A stretch of 61,304 nt of DNA from Trichomonas tenax. Its lineage: Eukaryota; Parabasalia; Trichomonadida; Trichomonadidae. Made by a program: the position numbers and the translations under genes. The stretch covers positions 1-61,304 of the forward strand of contig JALKBU010000204.1 of NCBI GenBank assembly GCA_023091735.1, in the 5' to 3' direction. Shown here one piece after another: positions 49,601-57,793 of this stretch. Position 1 is the first letter of the stretch. Each line of letters begins with the position of its first letter. The notes beneath the pieces were generated by a model. That model was not told where the DNA came from and did no database searches. It saw nothing but the letters and a program-made list of their open reading frames with translations.

Positions 49601-52461
49601 GGAAGTTCTTCGGTTTCGAGTTCTTCAACCCTGTTCAATCGCAGGTTTTCTTCCAGACATACAGAATGGATGAGAGCCTTTTGATCTGCGCTCCAACTGC
49701 AGCTGGTAAGACAACAATTGCTGAACTCGCAATCCTTCGATTATTCGCAACAAAGCCAAACGCTAAGGCAGTTTATTTAGCTCCACTTAAGGCCATTGTT
49801 ACTGAGAGAGTTGCTGACTGGCGCATGAAGTTTGGTGATAAGCTCATCGAACTTACTGGTGAATTCACCCCAGATTCAAACGCCATCGCTCAGGCCAGCC
49901 TCATCGTCGCCACACCAGAAAAGTGGGATGCTGTTTCTCGTGGTTTCGTTGTTCGTAGATTCGTCCAAACAGTTCAACTCGTCATCATCGATGAAGCTCA
50001 CCTTCTTGGAACAGACAGAGGTCACATCATCGAAGCTGTCGTCGACAGAATGAAGGCCATGCCAAATAAAGTCAGATTCATCGGCCTTTCCACATGCTTG
50101 TCCAATCCTACTGATGTTGCAAGGTTCCTCGGTGTTTCAAGGCGTGGATGCTACAACTTCCCACCACAGATGCGTGCAGTTCCACTCAAGACATTCATCA
50201 GAGGCTTCCCAGGCCGTCACTTCTGCCCACGCATGGCATCAATGAACAAGCCACTCTCAGATGCAATCCGCGAGTACTCCAATGGAAAGCCAACTCTCGT
50301 TTTCGTTCCATCACGTAGACAAACACGTCTCACAGCCTTCGATCTTATCTCTTATGCAACAAACAGAGGTGAACCATTCTACTATACAACACCAGAGACT
50401 GCTCTCGCATCACAGAAGGTTCAGGATCAGACACTTGCTCATTGTTTGTCACTTGGTATTGGCCTTCACCACGCTGGTCTCGTCGCAAGCGATTGCAAAA
50501 TTGTTGAAGAGCTCTTCGCATCAGGAAAGATGCAGCTTCTTGTTGCCACTGCCACGCTTGCTTGGGGTGTCAATCTTCCTGCTCACTTCGTCGTCATCAA
50601 GGGCACAGAGTTCCACGATGCAAAGACATGTCAGTATATCCCATACTCTTCTACAGAAATGCAGCAGATGATGGGTAGAGCTGGTCGTCCACAGTTCGAT
50701 ACAGATGGTATTGTTATGATTCTCTGTGAAGAGCGTCGTAAGGACTTCCTCAAGAGATTCATCAATACTCCACTTCCAGTCGAATCATGCCTCCCAGAAC
50801 ACGCAGCAGAACACGCCAACGCAGAAATTGCTTCTGGAAGAATCAGAACACGCAATTCTCTCATGGCATGGCTCAAGCGTTCATTCTTTGCTATCAGACT
50901 TGAAGCAAATCCCGGATATTATGAGAACATCACACTCGAGAACGTCTACGATCAAATCATCAAGGAACTCACAGAGAAACACTGTATCTCAGTCAACATT
51001 GATGGTCACATTGTTGCCACACCAGAAGGCCGCATTGCATCAATCTTCTACGTTTCTCCAGATGATGTTAAGCTGTTCATCGAAAGAATGTCTGAAGCAA
51101 ACAACGTTGTTTCTCTTCTTAGATTGATCTGCTCTGCTGCGGAATTCAAGATGGTTCCAGTCAGACACTCCGAAGATGAAGTCGTCATGGATATGACTCC
51201 AAGATACAAGACAGAGGATCCAATCGACTCTCCACACACAAAAGCCTTCTTCATGTGCCAGTACTATTTCAGCCGCCGAGAGATGCCAATTCCTGATTTC
51301 ATCACAGATCTTGCATCAGTCCTCGATCAAGCATTGAGAATTGTTGGCTGTTTCTCTGAAATTGCAGCTATCAGAGGCGAGGTCAACGCTGTCATCAACG
51401 CCGCTTACCTCGGTCAGATGCTTGTCCAAGGCTGCTGGCACGATCAGAACTCAGTCCAGCCACTTGTCACACCGCAGGTCTTCAAGCAGCTCCAGCAGTC
51501 GAATATCAACTTATTGCCACAGATTCTCTTGAGAGACGATGTTTTACCAGGAACAGAACAAATCAAGGATCGCGTTGTTCTTTTCAAGCACAAAGATCAC
51601 TTGATTTCAACAGATGGCCTCGCAATGAAGGTTACACTTGAACATGTTTCAGGAACTATTGGATCTCAAGTCATTTCTCCACACTTCACACGTAAAGGTA
51701 TTCAGTCCGCTTACATCATTGTTGGCGACCCAGCAACAGGAAAGCTCTACGCCCACCGCAGAGTTCAATACAAGAAAGAAAGACACGTTGTCGTTTTGCA
51801 GGGACGCGAGAAAATACCTTCCACAGCATGGATCTACATGTTATCCGATGCTTATCTCGGCATTGATCAAATGTATCCAATTCTCGGCTCAGCGATGGAT
51901 GGTCTCAAGAAGGCAACAGGAAAGCTGGTCGAGTCCAATCCAGTCTTCTCTGTTCAGCGCCAGCTTATCGACCGCAATCGCAATCGCCCGAAGAAGGAGA
52001 TTTTCATCGCAAAGCGCCAGACTTCGCCGTCTAAGAAAGCAGCAGAAGGTTATGCTGAAAACAAGCAGTCAAATGATCCGAAGGATAATCAACCAAAGAT
52101 CAAGATTGAAAGAAACGGACAGAACAAGCAGAAGAACGAACAAAAGAATGACCAGAGCAAACCAAAGAACGAGCAAAAGAACGAACAGAACAAGCAAGGC
52201 AAACCAAAGAATGAACAGAATAAGCAGAAGAATAAGAATCCGTTCCAAGAATACAGGCCTCCTGGTGATCAGCCAAACGACAACAAACCAAAGAAGAACA
52301 AAGGACCTCAGATCAAAGTCGAAAGGCCAAAAAGAGACAACCAAGGAATTGAGATCGGCCAAAATCAAGAGAACTTCGCTCCGCGCAAAAACGAGGAACC
52401 AAGGAGACAGCCAAGGACAAGAGCTCGTGGAGGTGCAAGAGGAAATATAGATATTAGATAA
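46633..52461 (+). CDS. ascc3: ASCC3/Slh1-type double Ski2-like RNA helicase
   Basis: A 1942-residue tandem helicase. Cassette 1 has Walker A CAPTGAGKT (about 178-186), DEIHLLQDDRG (about 296) and QMFGRAGRPQFD, followed by a Sec63 domain. Cassette 2 has CAPTAAGKT (about 1018), DEAHLLGTDRG (about 1119) and MMGRAGRPQFD, followed by a second Sec63 domain. VARTLRQVE, SMIRIVGLSATLPNY and the LLG motif in cassette 2 favour ASCC3 over Brr2. ASCC3 dismantles collided ribosomes (RQT complex) and helps alkylation repair. A C-terminal Lys/Asn/Gln-rich repeat tail (about 1805-1942, NEQK units) ending in Arg/Gly-rich RTRARGGARG is not typical of ASCC3 and may bind RNA. Start 46633 follows two AAAAGTGACA boxes; the TTG upstream is not used. 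Confidence 0.8.
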   Translation: MSAVPWDGTSFNMWLRGIVSSLCPDTADECTDECKRILLSNQTNDDIQFPLFELLGDQSFEAIEIFLQNRDAILREAAKESHKAAKDAANKHRAPVPAKQRLTTAKLANSCKYSTSETINMVRYDVEATDVKRPQIKRKPVSDCPKWVQQCFPLCDTFNDIQTQIFDVGFNTNENMLVCAPTGAGKTNVALLTILHAIQKHIVIQPGIPPHLDDSDFLIVYITPMKALALEITDKFKSALRHLKVIVHEYTGDTSLTAAELDRSHILVATPEKWDVATRRAGENAPAARLKLLIIDEIHLLQDDRGPVLEALVARTLRQVEQQQSMIRIVGLSATLPNYTDIANFLRVTDQGLFCFGPEYRPVPLAMSLIGAKNTYKTPTEEDQDIFREVMMPDKEKDLCQIDVVAVNLLREIIAEGQQVLVFVHTRQETAKFANLLAKHVTIQCSKDLSNLLTRKHLESSLRTCLAKGIGIHHAGLPRQDRIFVEQAFRTNTFQVLICTATLAWGVNLPAHTVVIKGTQVYNQDRGGFEDIGILDVHQMFGRAGRPQFDTSGHAILITQQKVLPKYTSSLVSAEPIESKFPSKIEDFLNAEIALGTVTSRRDALIWARYTFMYCRMPNDEITNSRLDSAINELNNNLMIRTTLVTQSLQPTHLGQVASIHYIPFTAVRHFNELLNGKMDESELLDAVFTSDIFDSLIVRKTEIDEINDYKPVIKINSPTEEVAGKVNYLLQTYISRDHIHTPSLQLDQQWMAENTSRIFDAIFELCVEKGWCFLANFSLDLCKMVENRMWWCRDRVDHPLRQMMSFPRDEPLINKIQFLGLELDDLRVADKGELKAMLRNEAWANTAQELAKKFPIVEIDTRYQPISDQIINIVIEASFPFQWDAHFCHDNLSFWIFIEDGNGEKMYLAQEVQIDRHLANEGFKFEYLVPVSESNKYLVTMTSSYFLGVGDTQTIYIKNADRATFESFESMPPNLRPLPVTSIENVEHRKFFGFEFFNPVQSQVFFQTYRMDESLLICAPTAAGKTTIAELAILRLFATKPNAKAVYLAPLKAIVTERVADWRMKFGDKLIELTGEFTPDSNAIAQASLIVATPEKWDAVSRGFVVRRFVQTVQLVIIDEAHLLGTDRGHIIEAVVDRMKAMPNKVRFIGLSTCLSNPTDVARFLGVSRRGCYNFPPQMRAVPLKTFIRGFPGRHFCPRMASMNKPLSDAIREYSNGKPTLVFVPSRRQTRLTAFDLISYATNRGEPFYYTTPETALASQKVQDQTLAHCLSLGIGLHHAGLVASDCKIVEELFASGKMQLLVATATLAWGVNLPAHFVVIKGTEFHDAKTCQYIPYSSTEMQQMMGRAGRPQFDTDGIVMILCEERRKDFLKRFINTPLPVESCLPEHAAEHANAEIASGRIRTRNSLMAWLKRSFFAIRLEANPGYYENITLENVYDQIIKELTEKHCISVNIDGHIVATPEGRIASIFYVSPDDVKLFIERMSEANNVVSLLRLICSAAEFKMVPVRHSEDEVVMDMTPRYKTEDPIDSPHTKAFFMCQYYFSRREMPIPDFITDLASVLDQALRIVGCFSEIAAIRGEVNAVINAAYLGQMLVQGCWHDQNSVQPLVTPQVFKQLQQSNINLLPQILLRDDVLPGTEQIKDRVVLFKHKDHLISTDGLAMKVTLEHVSGTIGSQVISPHFTRKGIQSAYIIVGDPATGKLYAHRRVQYKKERHVVVLQGREKIPSTAWIYMLSDAYLGIDQMYPILGSAMDGLKKATGKLVESNPVFSVQRQLIDRNRNRPKKEIFIAKRQTSPSKKAAEGYAENKQSNDPKDNQPKIKIERNGQNKQKNEQKNDQSKPKNEQKNEQNKQGKPKNEQNKQKNKNPFQEYRPPGDQPNDNKPKKNKGPQIKVERPKRDNQGIEIGQNQENFAPRKNEEPRRQPRTRARGGARGNIDIR

Positions 52462-52496
52462 AAATGTATTTATTTGTTTTCTAACAAAAACATATT

Positions 52497-52712
52497 TTAT
52501 GTTAAATCGGGTGAATTAATATCAACAATATAATCATTCTTTTCCAAATAACCTCTGTTAACAGCTTCTATCAATATTTTCGCTGACTCTGACATATATA
52601 TATACTTCATGTTGCATTTCGTTCCTTTTTCCATGAAATCAAATTCCCAGGGTGTAACACTTATCATAAAATAGTCTCCAGCTGCTCCTAATTGAAAGTT
52701 TGATCCATCCAT
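52497..52712 (-). CDS. possible small protein, 71 residues
   Basis: A short open frame convergent with the helicase, ending 35 bases after its stop. It contains a WEF-containing beta-rich start and helix text such as AKILIEAVNRGYLEK. I do not recognise it. The codons are balanced and the frame is longer than expected in such AT-rich DNA, but there is no upstream box, so it may be a remnant. Confidence 0.35.
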   Translation of the reverse strand: MDGSNFQLGAAGDYFMISVTPWEFDFMEKGTKCNMKYIYMSESAKILIEAVNRGYLEKNDYIVDINSPDLT

Positions 52713-53170
52713 ATTTTATAAGTGAATACGAAATTCATATTTTCAGCTGCAGAAAAGGCAATTGTATACTCCAGATCCTTGCGGTGTAATCAAAACTTAT
52801 ATTCCTATACTTATAATATTATTAAATGACAACATTTTCAAATCAAACCATTTCTTTGATCATGTATAATTTTGAATTATTTGTGTTTTTTTTTGATTTG
52901 CGGCATACGATTATTTTCTATTCAAAAAACAAATAATTTACATGTCAAATCTATTTGAAAAGTATTTTTACACAGCATTTTTGAATAAGGTTAAATTTCA
53001 TGTGCAAAAATAATAGAAATTAAAGTCCCAGACTTTACGTACTGTTTTACATAGTCTTTTTATAGCTATTACGAAGATAATATCAGTCGAAAAGTTTACA
53101 TGACAGATATAGTGTAAATTGTCAGATATAAATGTTTTCACAATTCGGCACTTTTCTGCAATATAAATAA
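52713..53170. promoter_or_regulatory. spacer with TTTACATGTCA and TTTACATGACA
   Basis: An exact TTTACATGTCA (52937-52947) and TTTACATGACA (53095-53105) precede the SH3-protein start at 53171, with a further AAATTGTCA near 53114. They point toward that gene. Confidence 0.5.
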
Positions 53171-54154
53171 ATGCAGGTTCCAGATATAGAAGGCAAAATT
53201 ATTAAGCAATTGGAGAAGTTGCTTAACAACGCTGCCAATTTACACGACACGCGCAAGAATCACATCAATTCGGATGTCGCTTATCTTGAAAATGTCTCGA
53301 AAACAATTTCTGCATTGATTCTTTCTCTTGGCTTCAAGGCCGAAAATCCGTTTTTGGCAAACACGTTCTACACACTGCCGGCAGGTATCGCTTTCGACGA
53401 AATGCATAAGACATTTGTAAACATTACAAATAATCTCAACAACGAGGCAATTCCTGGCCTTAAAAAGTGCATATCGCAACTAACATCATCAAAGGATAAA
53501 ATGCTAAAATCTATTCAACAAAATATGGACAACTTGCGCAAAAATTCGAATAGATATTATGACACTGTCACTATCATTGCAAAAAGTAGAGAGACTTTGT
53601 CTCTTCTCGATAATATTGACAACACATTCCTCACAGGCTGCCAATCTCACTCAGCTTTTATGAATTTACTTAAAACAATCACCGAAATCGAAGGAATAAC
53701 AAAACAAGACCTCAACGAAGTTGAAGCACTCTTCGAAAATATCAAAAATACTGAGGCTTCTATTATCGAAAAAACATGCCAAACAGTCTCTTTGGGTCTT
53801 CCTTTTTTGAAAGATCTTCCAAATAAGAAACGCGAATACAGTAACACAGATGAAGTCAATCATTGGAGAATTTTAATTTTGCAGACATATCTCGAACTTA
53901 AATCGACTCATTCAATTATTCCTGTTTCACAGCGCGAATCAGCAAAGAAAAACTGGTGCACGTGCAATCAGATGACACCATTCTATGCGCGTGTGTGGGA
54001 GGATCATCCAAAGAAAACAGAGCAAGAAATCGCATTATTCAAGAAAGAAACAGTCAAAGTTCTACAGTGTGATCTCGGTGATTATTGGTTAGTGCAAAAG
54101 CCAGATGAATCCACTGGATTTGCTCCATGTTCAAAACTTCAACCAGTCGAATAA
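53171..54154 (+). CDS. BAR-like coiled-coil protein with C-terminal SH3 domain
   Basis: A 327-residue protein. Residues 1-240 form long heptad-rich helices with Lys/Asn-rich faces, like the BAR/F-BAR fold that bends membranes. About 273-327 is an SH3 domain: FYARVWED, the acidic RT loop, IALFKKETVKVLQ (ALYDY and pxxp-binding strands), DYWLVQ with the conserved Trp, and GFAPCSKLQPV at the end. The Pro-rich giant protein at 25.4 kb carries many candidate ligands, though this is only a plausible partner. The start is the first ATG, 66 bases after a TTTACATGACA box. Confidence 0.55.
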   Translation: MQVPDIEGKIIKQLEKLLNNAANLHDTRKNHINSDVAYLENVSKTISALILSLGFKAENPFLANTFYTLPAGIAFDEMHKTFVNITNNLNNEAIPGLKKCISQLTSSKDKMLKSIQQNMDNLRKNSNRYYDTVTIIAKSRETLSLLDNIDNTFLTGCQSHSAFMNLLKTITEIEGITKQDLNEVEALFENIKNTEASIIEKTCQTVSLGLPFLKDLPNKKREYSNTDEVNHWRILILQTYLELKSTHSIIPVSQRESAKKNWCTCNQMTPFYARVWEDHPKKTEQEIALFKKETVKVLQCDLGDYWLVQKPDESTGFAPCSKLQPVE

Positions 54155-54360
54155 TTTTCTTTTGTTATTATTATGTTTATGATAATCATTGTTAATACGA
54201 GTTTTCATTGTCTTTGTAAGTTGTTATCATTTAATCCAACTCAAATATTATTCATTAAAAATTATTGCGTGTCAGATAGTCGAAAGCATATAATATTATA
54301 GAACGTACGATAGCTTTATATTTCAAACATAATATTATAGAAAGATATCAAACAAAAAAA

Positions 54361-55830
54361 TTAATAATATAAATCTGGAGAAAATGGAAGAAGATCAGCA
54401 CGACAAATCGGACATATCGGCTGTTCTTGCATCCATCTTAATAAGCAATTTCTGTGGAAAGGGTGTCCACATGGCGTTACCATAGTTTGTTCGCCATCTT
54501 CGATATTACAAAGACAGATGGCGCATTCACTATTTGGTGGAACAGGTATTGACTCATAGTCAAATGATTTCGGCCTCATTGATGCAGGCAAGAAGAATCT
54601 TCCTCCATAATAATTCAAAATTAACATGCATATGAGTTGAATTATTAATATGATAATAAATAAGATTGACATTGATGTGGCATTTGTTTCCTCAAGGTTA
54701 TTCTTGTATATTCCGAAATACCAAATTTGAATAATTCGAACTAATGTAACTAAAGATATTCCTGGAGATGATATGACGTTATATTCATTCCTCTTTATAG
54801 ATCTGTATATCTGTGGAATGAACTGGGCTTCAATTAAGAAAATTGATAAAATTGGATATTCGAATACAACATTTGATGCTGATGTCATTAAAAGCATAGA
54901 AACAGATACAAGAGTGAAGAACGATATCCATTCACGTCGAATGTTTTCTGCATTGTTATTTATATTCGCGATAACTTGTGTTTTCCAAACATTGAACAAA
55001 ATTCCAATTTGGATGGTAAAGTATATGAATACGTTTGCAGTATAAAGGAATATAAACAGTACTGATACATTTGGGAAATTACTCGAAACATTAAACGCAT
55101 ACAATGCGAAATTGTAATCGAAACTAACACTCATTACCAATGAGTATATTGATAGTTTGTTGAGTTGATTTGGTGATCTTGCATGCTTTTCAATTAGTTT
55201 ATATGCGTAATAATTTAATACTGTAATAAATGCAACAATAACACCGAATATTTTGCATTCCTTTATGAAGGATACGTGGTCAAAGAATTCGATTTTGAAA
55301 TCTAAATTAAATTTGCAGGTGATGCATTTCCCATTGAATTTAATCCCTGGATAAAATTTCGTATTTTTGCTATTTGTGTGATTTCTATGTATTTCTAAGC
55401 CTATTAATGATACATTGGGAGTTTGAATTTGCAATTTATTTTCGAAAATAGAATTTGCATAAGTAATATTGGAATAATAGTCTCCATTTTCGGCCAGTAG
55501 TGATTGCTTCGCTAATTTAAGGAGTGATGACATGTTTACATGCTTCGAAGTGTAAAAATTGAAAAGATATAAATTATCATGATCAGGATAACGCATCCCA
55601 AATATCTTAATCGGTGGTTTGTCGAACTTAACTTTCGTACCGTTCTGAAACCATAAATCTGCAATAAAAATATTTTCGTAATCAACTAAAACGTTGTTGT
55701 ATTCCACAAAATTCAGGTGTGCTTCTTCCTTAATTACTGTCCCTGATGTGTCGGGAACAGTTGCAGTCCATTTCCCGATATATAATTTCGCACTCATTAA
55801 CTGAGATTTTGCAAAAAGATTTCCAAACAT
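54361..55830 (-). CDS. Tul1/Dsc-type transmembrane RING E3 ligase
   Basis: A 489-residue polytopic protein. It has an N-terminal luminal domain (about 12-190, rich in beta text and N-glycan sequons), around seven hydrophobic segments (about 195-410), and a C-terminal RING-H2 finger (436-476: CAICLCNIED, CGHPFHRNC, CPICRAD). This matches yeast Tul1 and the fungal Dsc E3 complex, which ubiquitinates misfolded Golgi/endosomal membrane proteins. A signal peptide is not obvious at the very start. C-ending codons are few, so expression is modest. It is divergent from the unknown gene at 56031, sharing a box-rich spacer. Confidence 0.65.
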   Translation of the reverse strand: MFGNLFAKSQLMSAKLYIGKWTATVPDTSGTVIKEEAHLNFVEYNNVLVDYENIFIADLWFQNGTKVKFDKPPIKIFGMRYPDHDNLYLFNFYTSKHVNMSSLLKLAKQSLLAENGDYYSNITYANSIFENKLQIQTPNVSLIGLEIHRNHTNSKNTKFYPGIKFNGKCITCKFNLDFKIEFFDHVSFIKECKIFGVIVAFITVLNYYAYKLIEKHARSPNQLNKLSIYSLVMSVSFDYNFALYAFNVSSNFPNVSVLFIFLYTANVFIYFTIQIGILFNVWKTQVIANINNNAENIRREWISFFTLVSVSMLLMTSASNVVFEYPILSIFLIEAQFIPQIYRSIKRNEYNVISSPGISLVTLVRIIQIWYFGIYKNNLEETNATSMSILFIIILIIQLICMLILNYYGGRFFLPASMRPKSFDYESIPVPPNSECAICLCNIEDGEQTMVTPCGHPFHRNCLLRWMQEQPICPICRADLLPFSPDLYY

Positions 55831-55843
55831 AATTTTGACATCT

Positions 55844-56018
55844 TGTCATGTAAAAATGTCGAAATGAAGATAATTGTTTACATGCCAAATCATAGATTTT
55901 AACATGACACATTTTGATTTTACATGACAAAATTTTAACAAATTATTTTACGTTACATTATATTATTTACATTGGCAAATTTAACATTTACATGTCATAA
56001 TTATGGTTTACATTGACA
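55844..56018. promoter_or_regulatory. box-rich divergent promoter
   Basis: Six copies of TTTACATGWCA-type elements in 175 bases, the densest cluster in the window: TGTCATGTAAA 55844-55854, TTTACATGCCA 55877-55887, TTTAACATGACA about 55898, TTTACATGACA 55919-55929, TTTACATGTCA 55987-55997, TTTACATTGACA 56007-56018. The last ends 12 bases before the start at 56031. It drives the RING ligase and the gene at 56031. Confidence 0.55.
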
Positions 56019-56030
56019 AAAAATATTTAG

Positions 56031-57701
56031 ATGAATGTAATCACTTTTGATGATTTTTTTACATTTTTAAAGGTATTTTTTAGCGAAGGAGAGTTGAGTT
56101 ATAATCTTCGCGAATTGTATGATAGTGTTAAGACATCGTATTGCAAAACCGTTGATTTTTTTCAAACGTTGAAATATCTTTTATGCGGCGGCAGCATCAG
56201 TGATTATGAATATGAAGAAAATGTGTATAATTCAGAGGATCTCCAATATCAAAAAATGGTTCGGATGTCAATTGATAGATTAATTAAATCTTCCCTGCTG
56301 TATAAACACTGGGGTATGAATAAATTGCTAGTTACCATCATTCCGTCATATGAACCAATTAATTGTATATATCCTGATGTTACCCCTATCATTCCTGCAA
56401 AAGGAACAGTCGAAGACTTTTGTCAAAAGCTTCCATTCCACTGCGCTCCAATCGAAGTTATTCAAGCAGCAAGAAGATTAAATATGATTTCTGAGAAAGA
56501 AAGCAATCGTTACGTTCGCAATCTGAGGCGTTCTTCTTTTCAACCAGGTTACAAATTTCTTCGACCTCCAATAATTGGAACAATTTTGGACATGGAAGGA
56601 AGTTATTCAATGGTCTGTTATTATGGATATCCAAAATCAACAGGACGCGATGAAAATGCAGCAAATGTGCTTAATTATGAATGGCTACATAGGCCTGCTT
56701 TATTTCTTAATAAAATTATACCTTACAATAAAAGGCAAAGAAGCATTGAGGATAAATATGCAGCAATAGATTATAAATTATCTTTAAATCTTGATGCTAT
56801 GAGAGAACTTATTGCTTATGGAAATAACAGCCCCTTATTATCGGATAACTTTGCTAAGGCATTAGATTGCTCAGGTTTATTTGGTCCTCTTGTTGTCAAG
56901 CTTTTATACAAATATCCAGAGACGGTTTCCAATTTTTGCATGAACAATTTTATAAGAAATGTTTTTCAAATATTCCACGACTATTTTTTTCATAGATTAA
57001 TTGCTTTAAATCAGGACTTCATTATTACGAAATTCACCATAACTCTTCCATCAAATGTATCATCAATCCGTTCTGATTTTTCATTCTTCACTTTTCCACC
57101 GCAAATTAAAATCAATAATATTGCACACTCAATCGCAGCGTTTGCAACGCTTGATGATTTGCCAGAAATTTCTACTAAAAGTTTAACCAAAATAAAATCA
57201 CTCATGATGAAGTTTAATACTTGGTTGAGAAGTCCACAAAGCGAACTAACTTTGGATTATCAAGATGGATTAATAGCTTTCTCATATGCGAATTTACTCA
57301 ATAATCTTGATGTCGTTAAATTCATTCCTGAGACATCATCAATTGACATTTCATTATTCCTCCTTAAAGTCTTCAATCAACTGATCCTGAATTGCGGTAC
57401 TTGTGAAGATGAAACTCGTTATTGGATTTATGATGATATGCTCAACCTAATGCAGGAGTTTGATGGAATTGATGATATTTTATTTTTTAATTTTATTTAT
57501 TCATTTTGGTCTTTCTTCCAATGCATTAAAAGTTACGAAATTGTGAAGGAAGAATTTGATCATTTCGTTTCATTTATGTACGTAAATGGAATATACTCTG
57601 GGAAGTTCATATTTGAGCCAGACTTTGATTTGCATTTGCCTCTTCTCATTCCGTTGGAGTGTTGGAAAGAATTTGTTCGAAATCATAGCTTTTTGAAGTG
57701 A
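56031..57701 (+). CDS. protein of unknown function, 556 residues
   Basis: I do not recognise it. The protein is mostly helical with few charged repeats and no membrane segment or catalytic motif that I can see. It contains KNAYDL-type hydrophobic helices and a Tyr/Phe-rich middle part (e.g. RNVFQIFHDYFFHRLIALNQ), consistent with an alpha-solenoid. The frame is open over 1.67 kb with A/T-ending codons typical of a modestly expressed gene. It converges with the Sec3-like gene at only 92 bases. Confidence 0.6.
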   Translation: MNVITFDDFFTFLKVFFSEGELSYNLRELYDSVKTSYCKTVDFFQTLKYLLCGGSISDYEYEENVYNSEDLQYQKMVRMSIDRLIKSSLLYKHWGMNKLLVTIIPSYEPINCIYPDVTPIIPAKGTVEDFCQKLPFHCAPIEVIQAARRLNMISEKESNRYVRNLRRSSFQPGYKFLRPPIIGTILDMEGSYSMVCYYGYPKSTGRDENAANVLNYEWLHRPALFLNKIIPYNKRQRSIEDKYAAIDYKLSLNLDAMRELIAYGNNSPLLSDNFAKALDCSGLFGPLVVKLLYKYPETVSNFCMNNFIRNVFQIFHDYFFHRLIALNQDFIITKFTITLPSNVSSIRSDFSFFTFPPQIKINNIAHSIAAFATLDDLPEISTKSLTKIKSLMMKFNTWLRSPQSELTLDYQDGLIAFSYANLLNNLDVVKFIPETSSIDISLFLLKVFNQLILNCGTCEDETRYWIYDDMLNLMQEFDGIDDILFFNFIYSFWSFFQCIKSYEIVKEEFDHFVSFMYVNGIYSGKFIFEPDFDLHLPLLIPLECWKEFVRNHSFLK

Positions 57702-57793
57702 TGATGAATGATTATGTTTGTTATATTAAAAATACTTGTCTATTTATACAATAATTCAACATTCAAATCATTTTATTGATCTCATACAAATAA

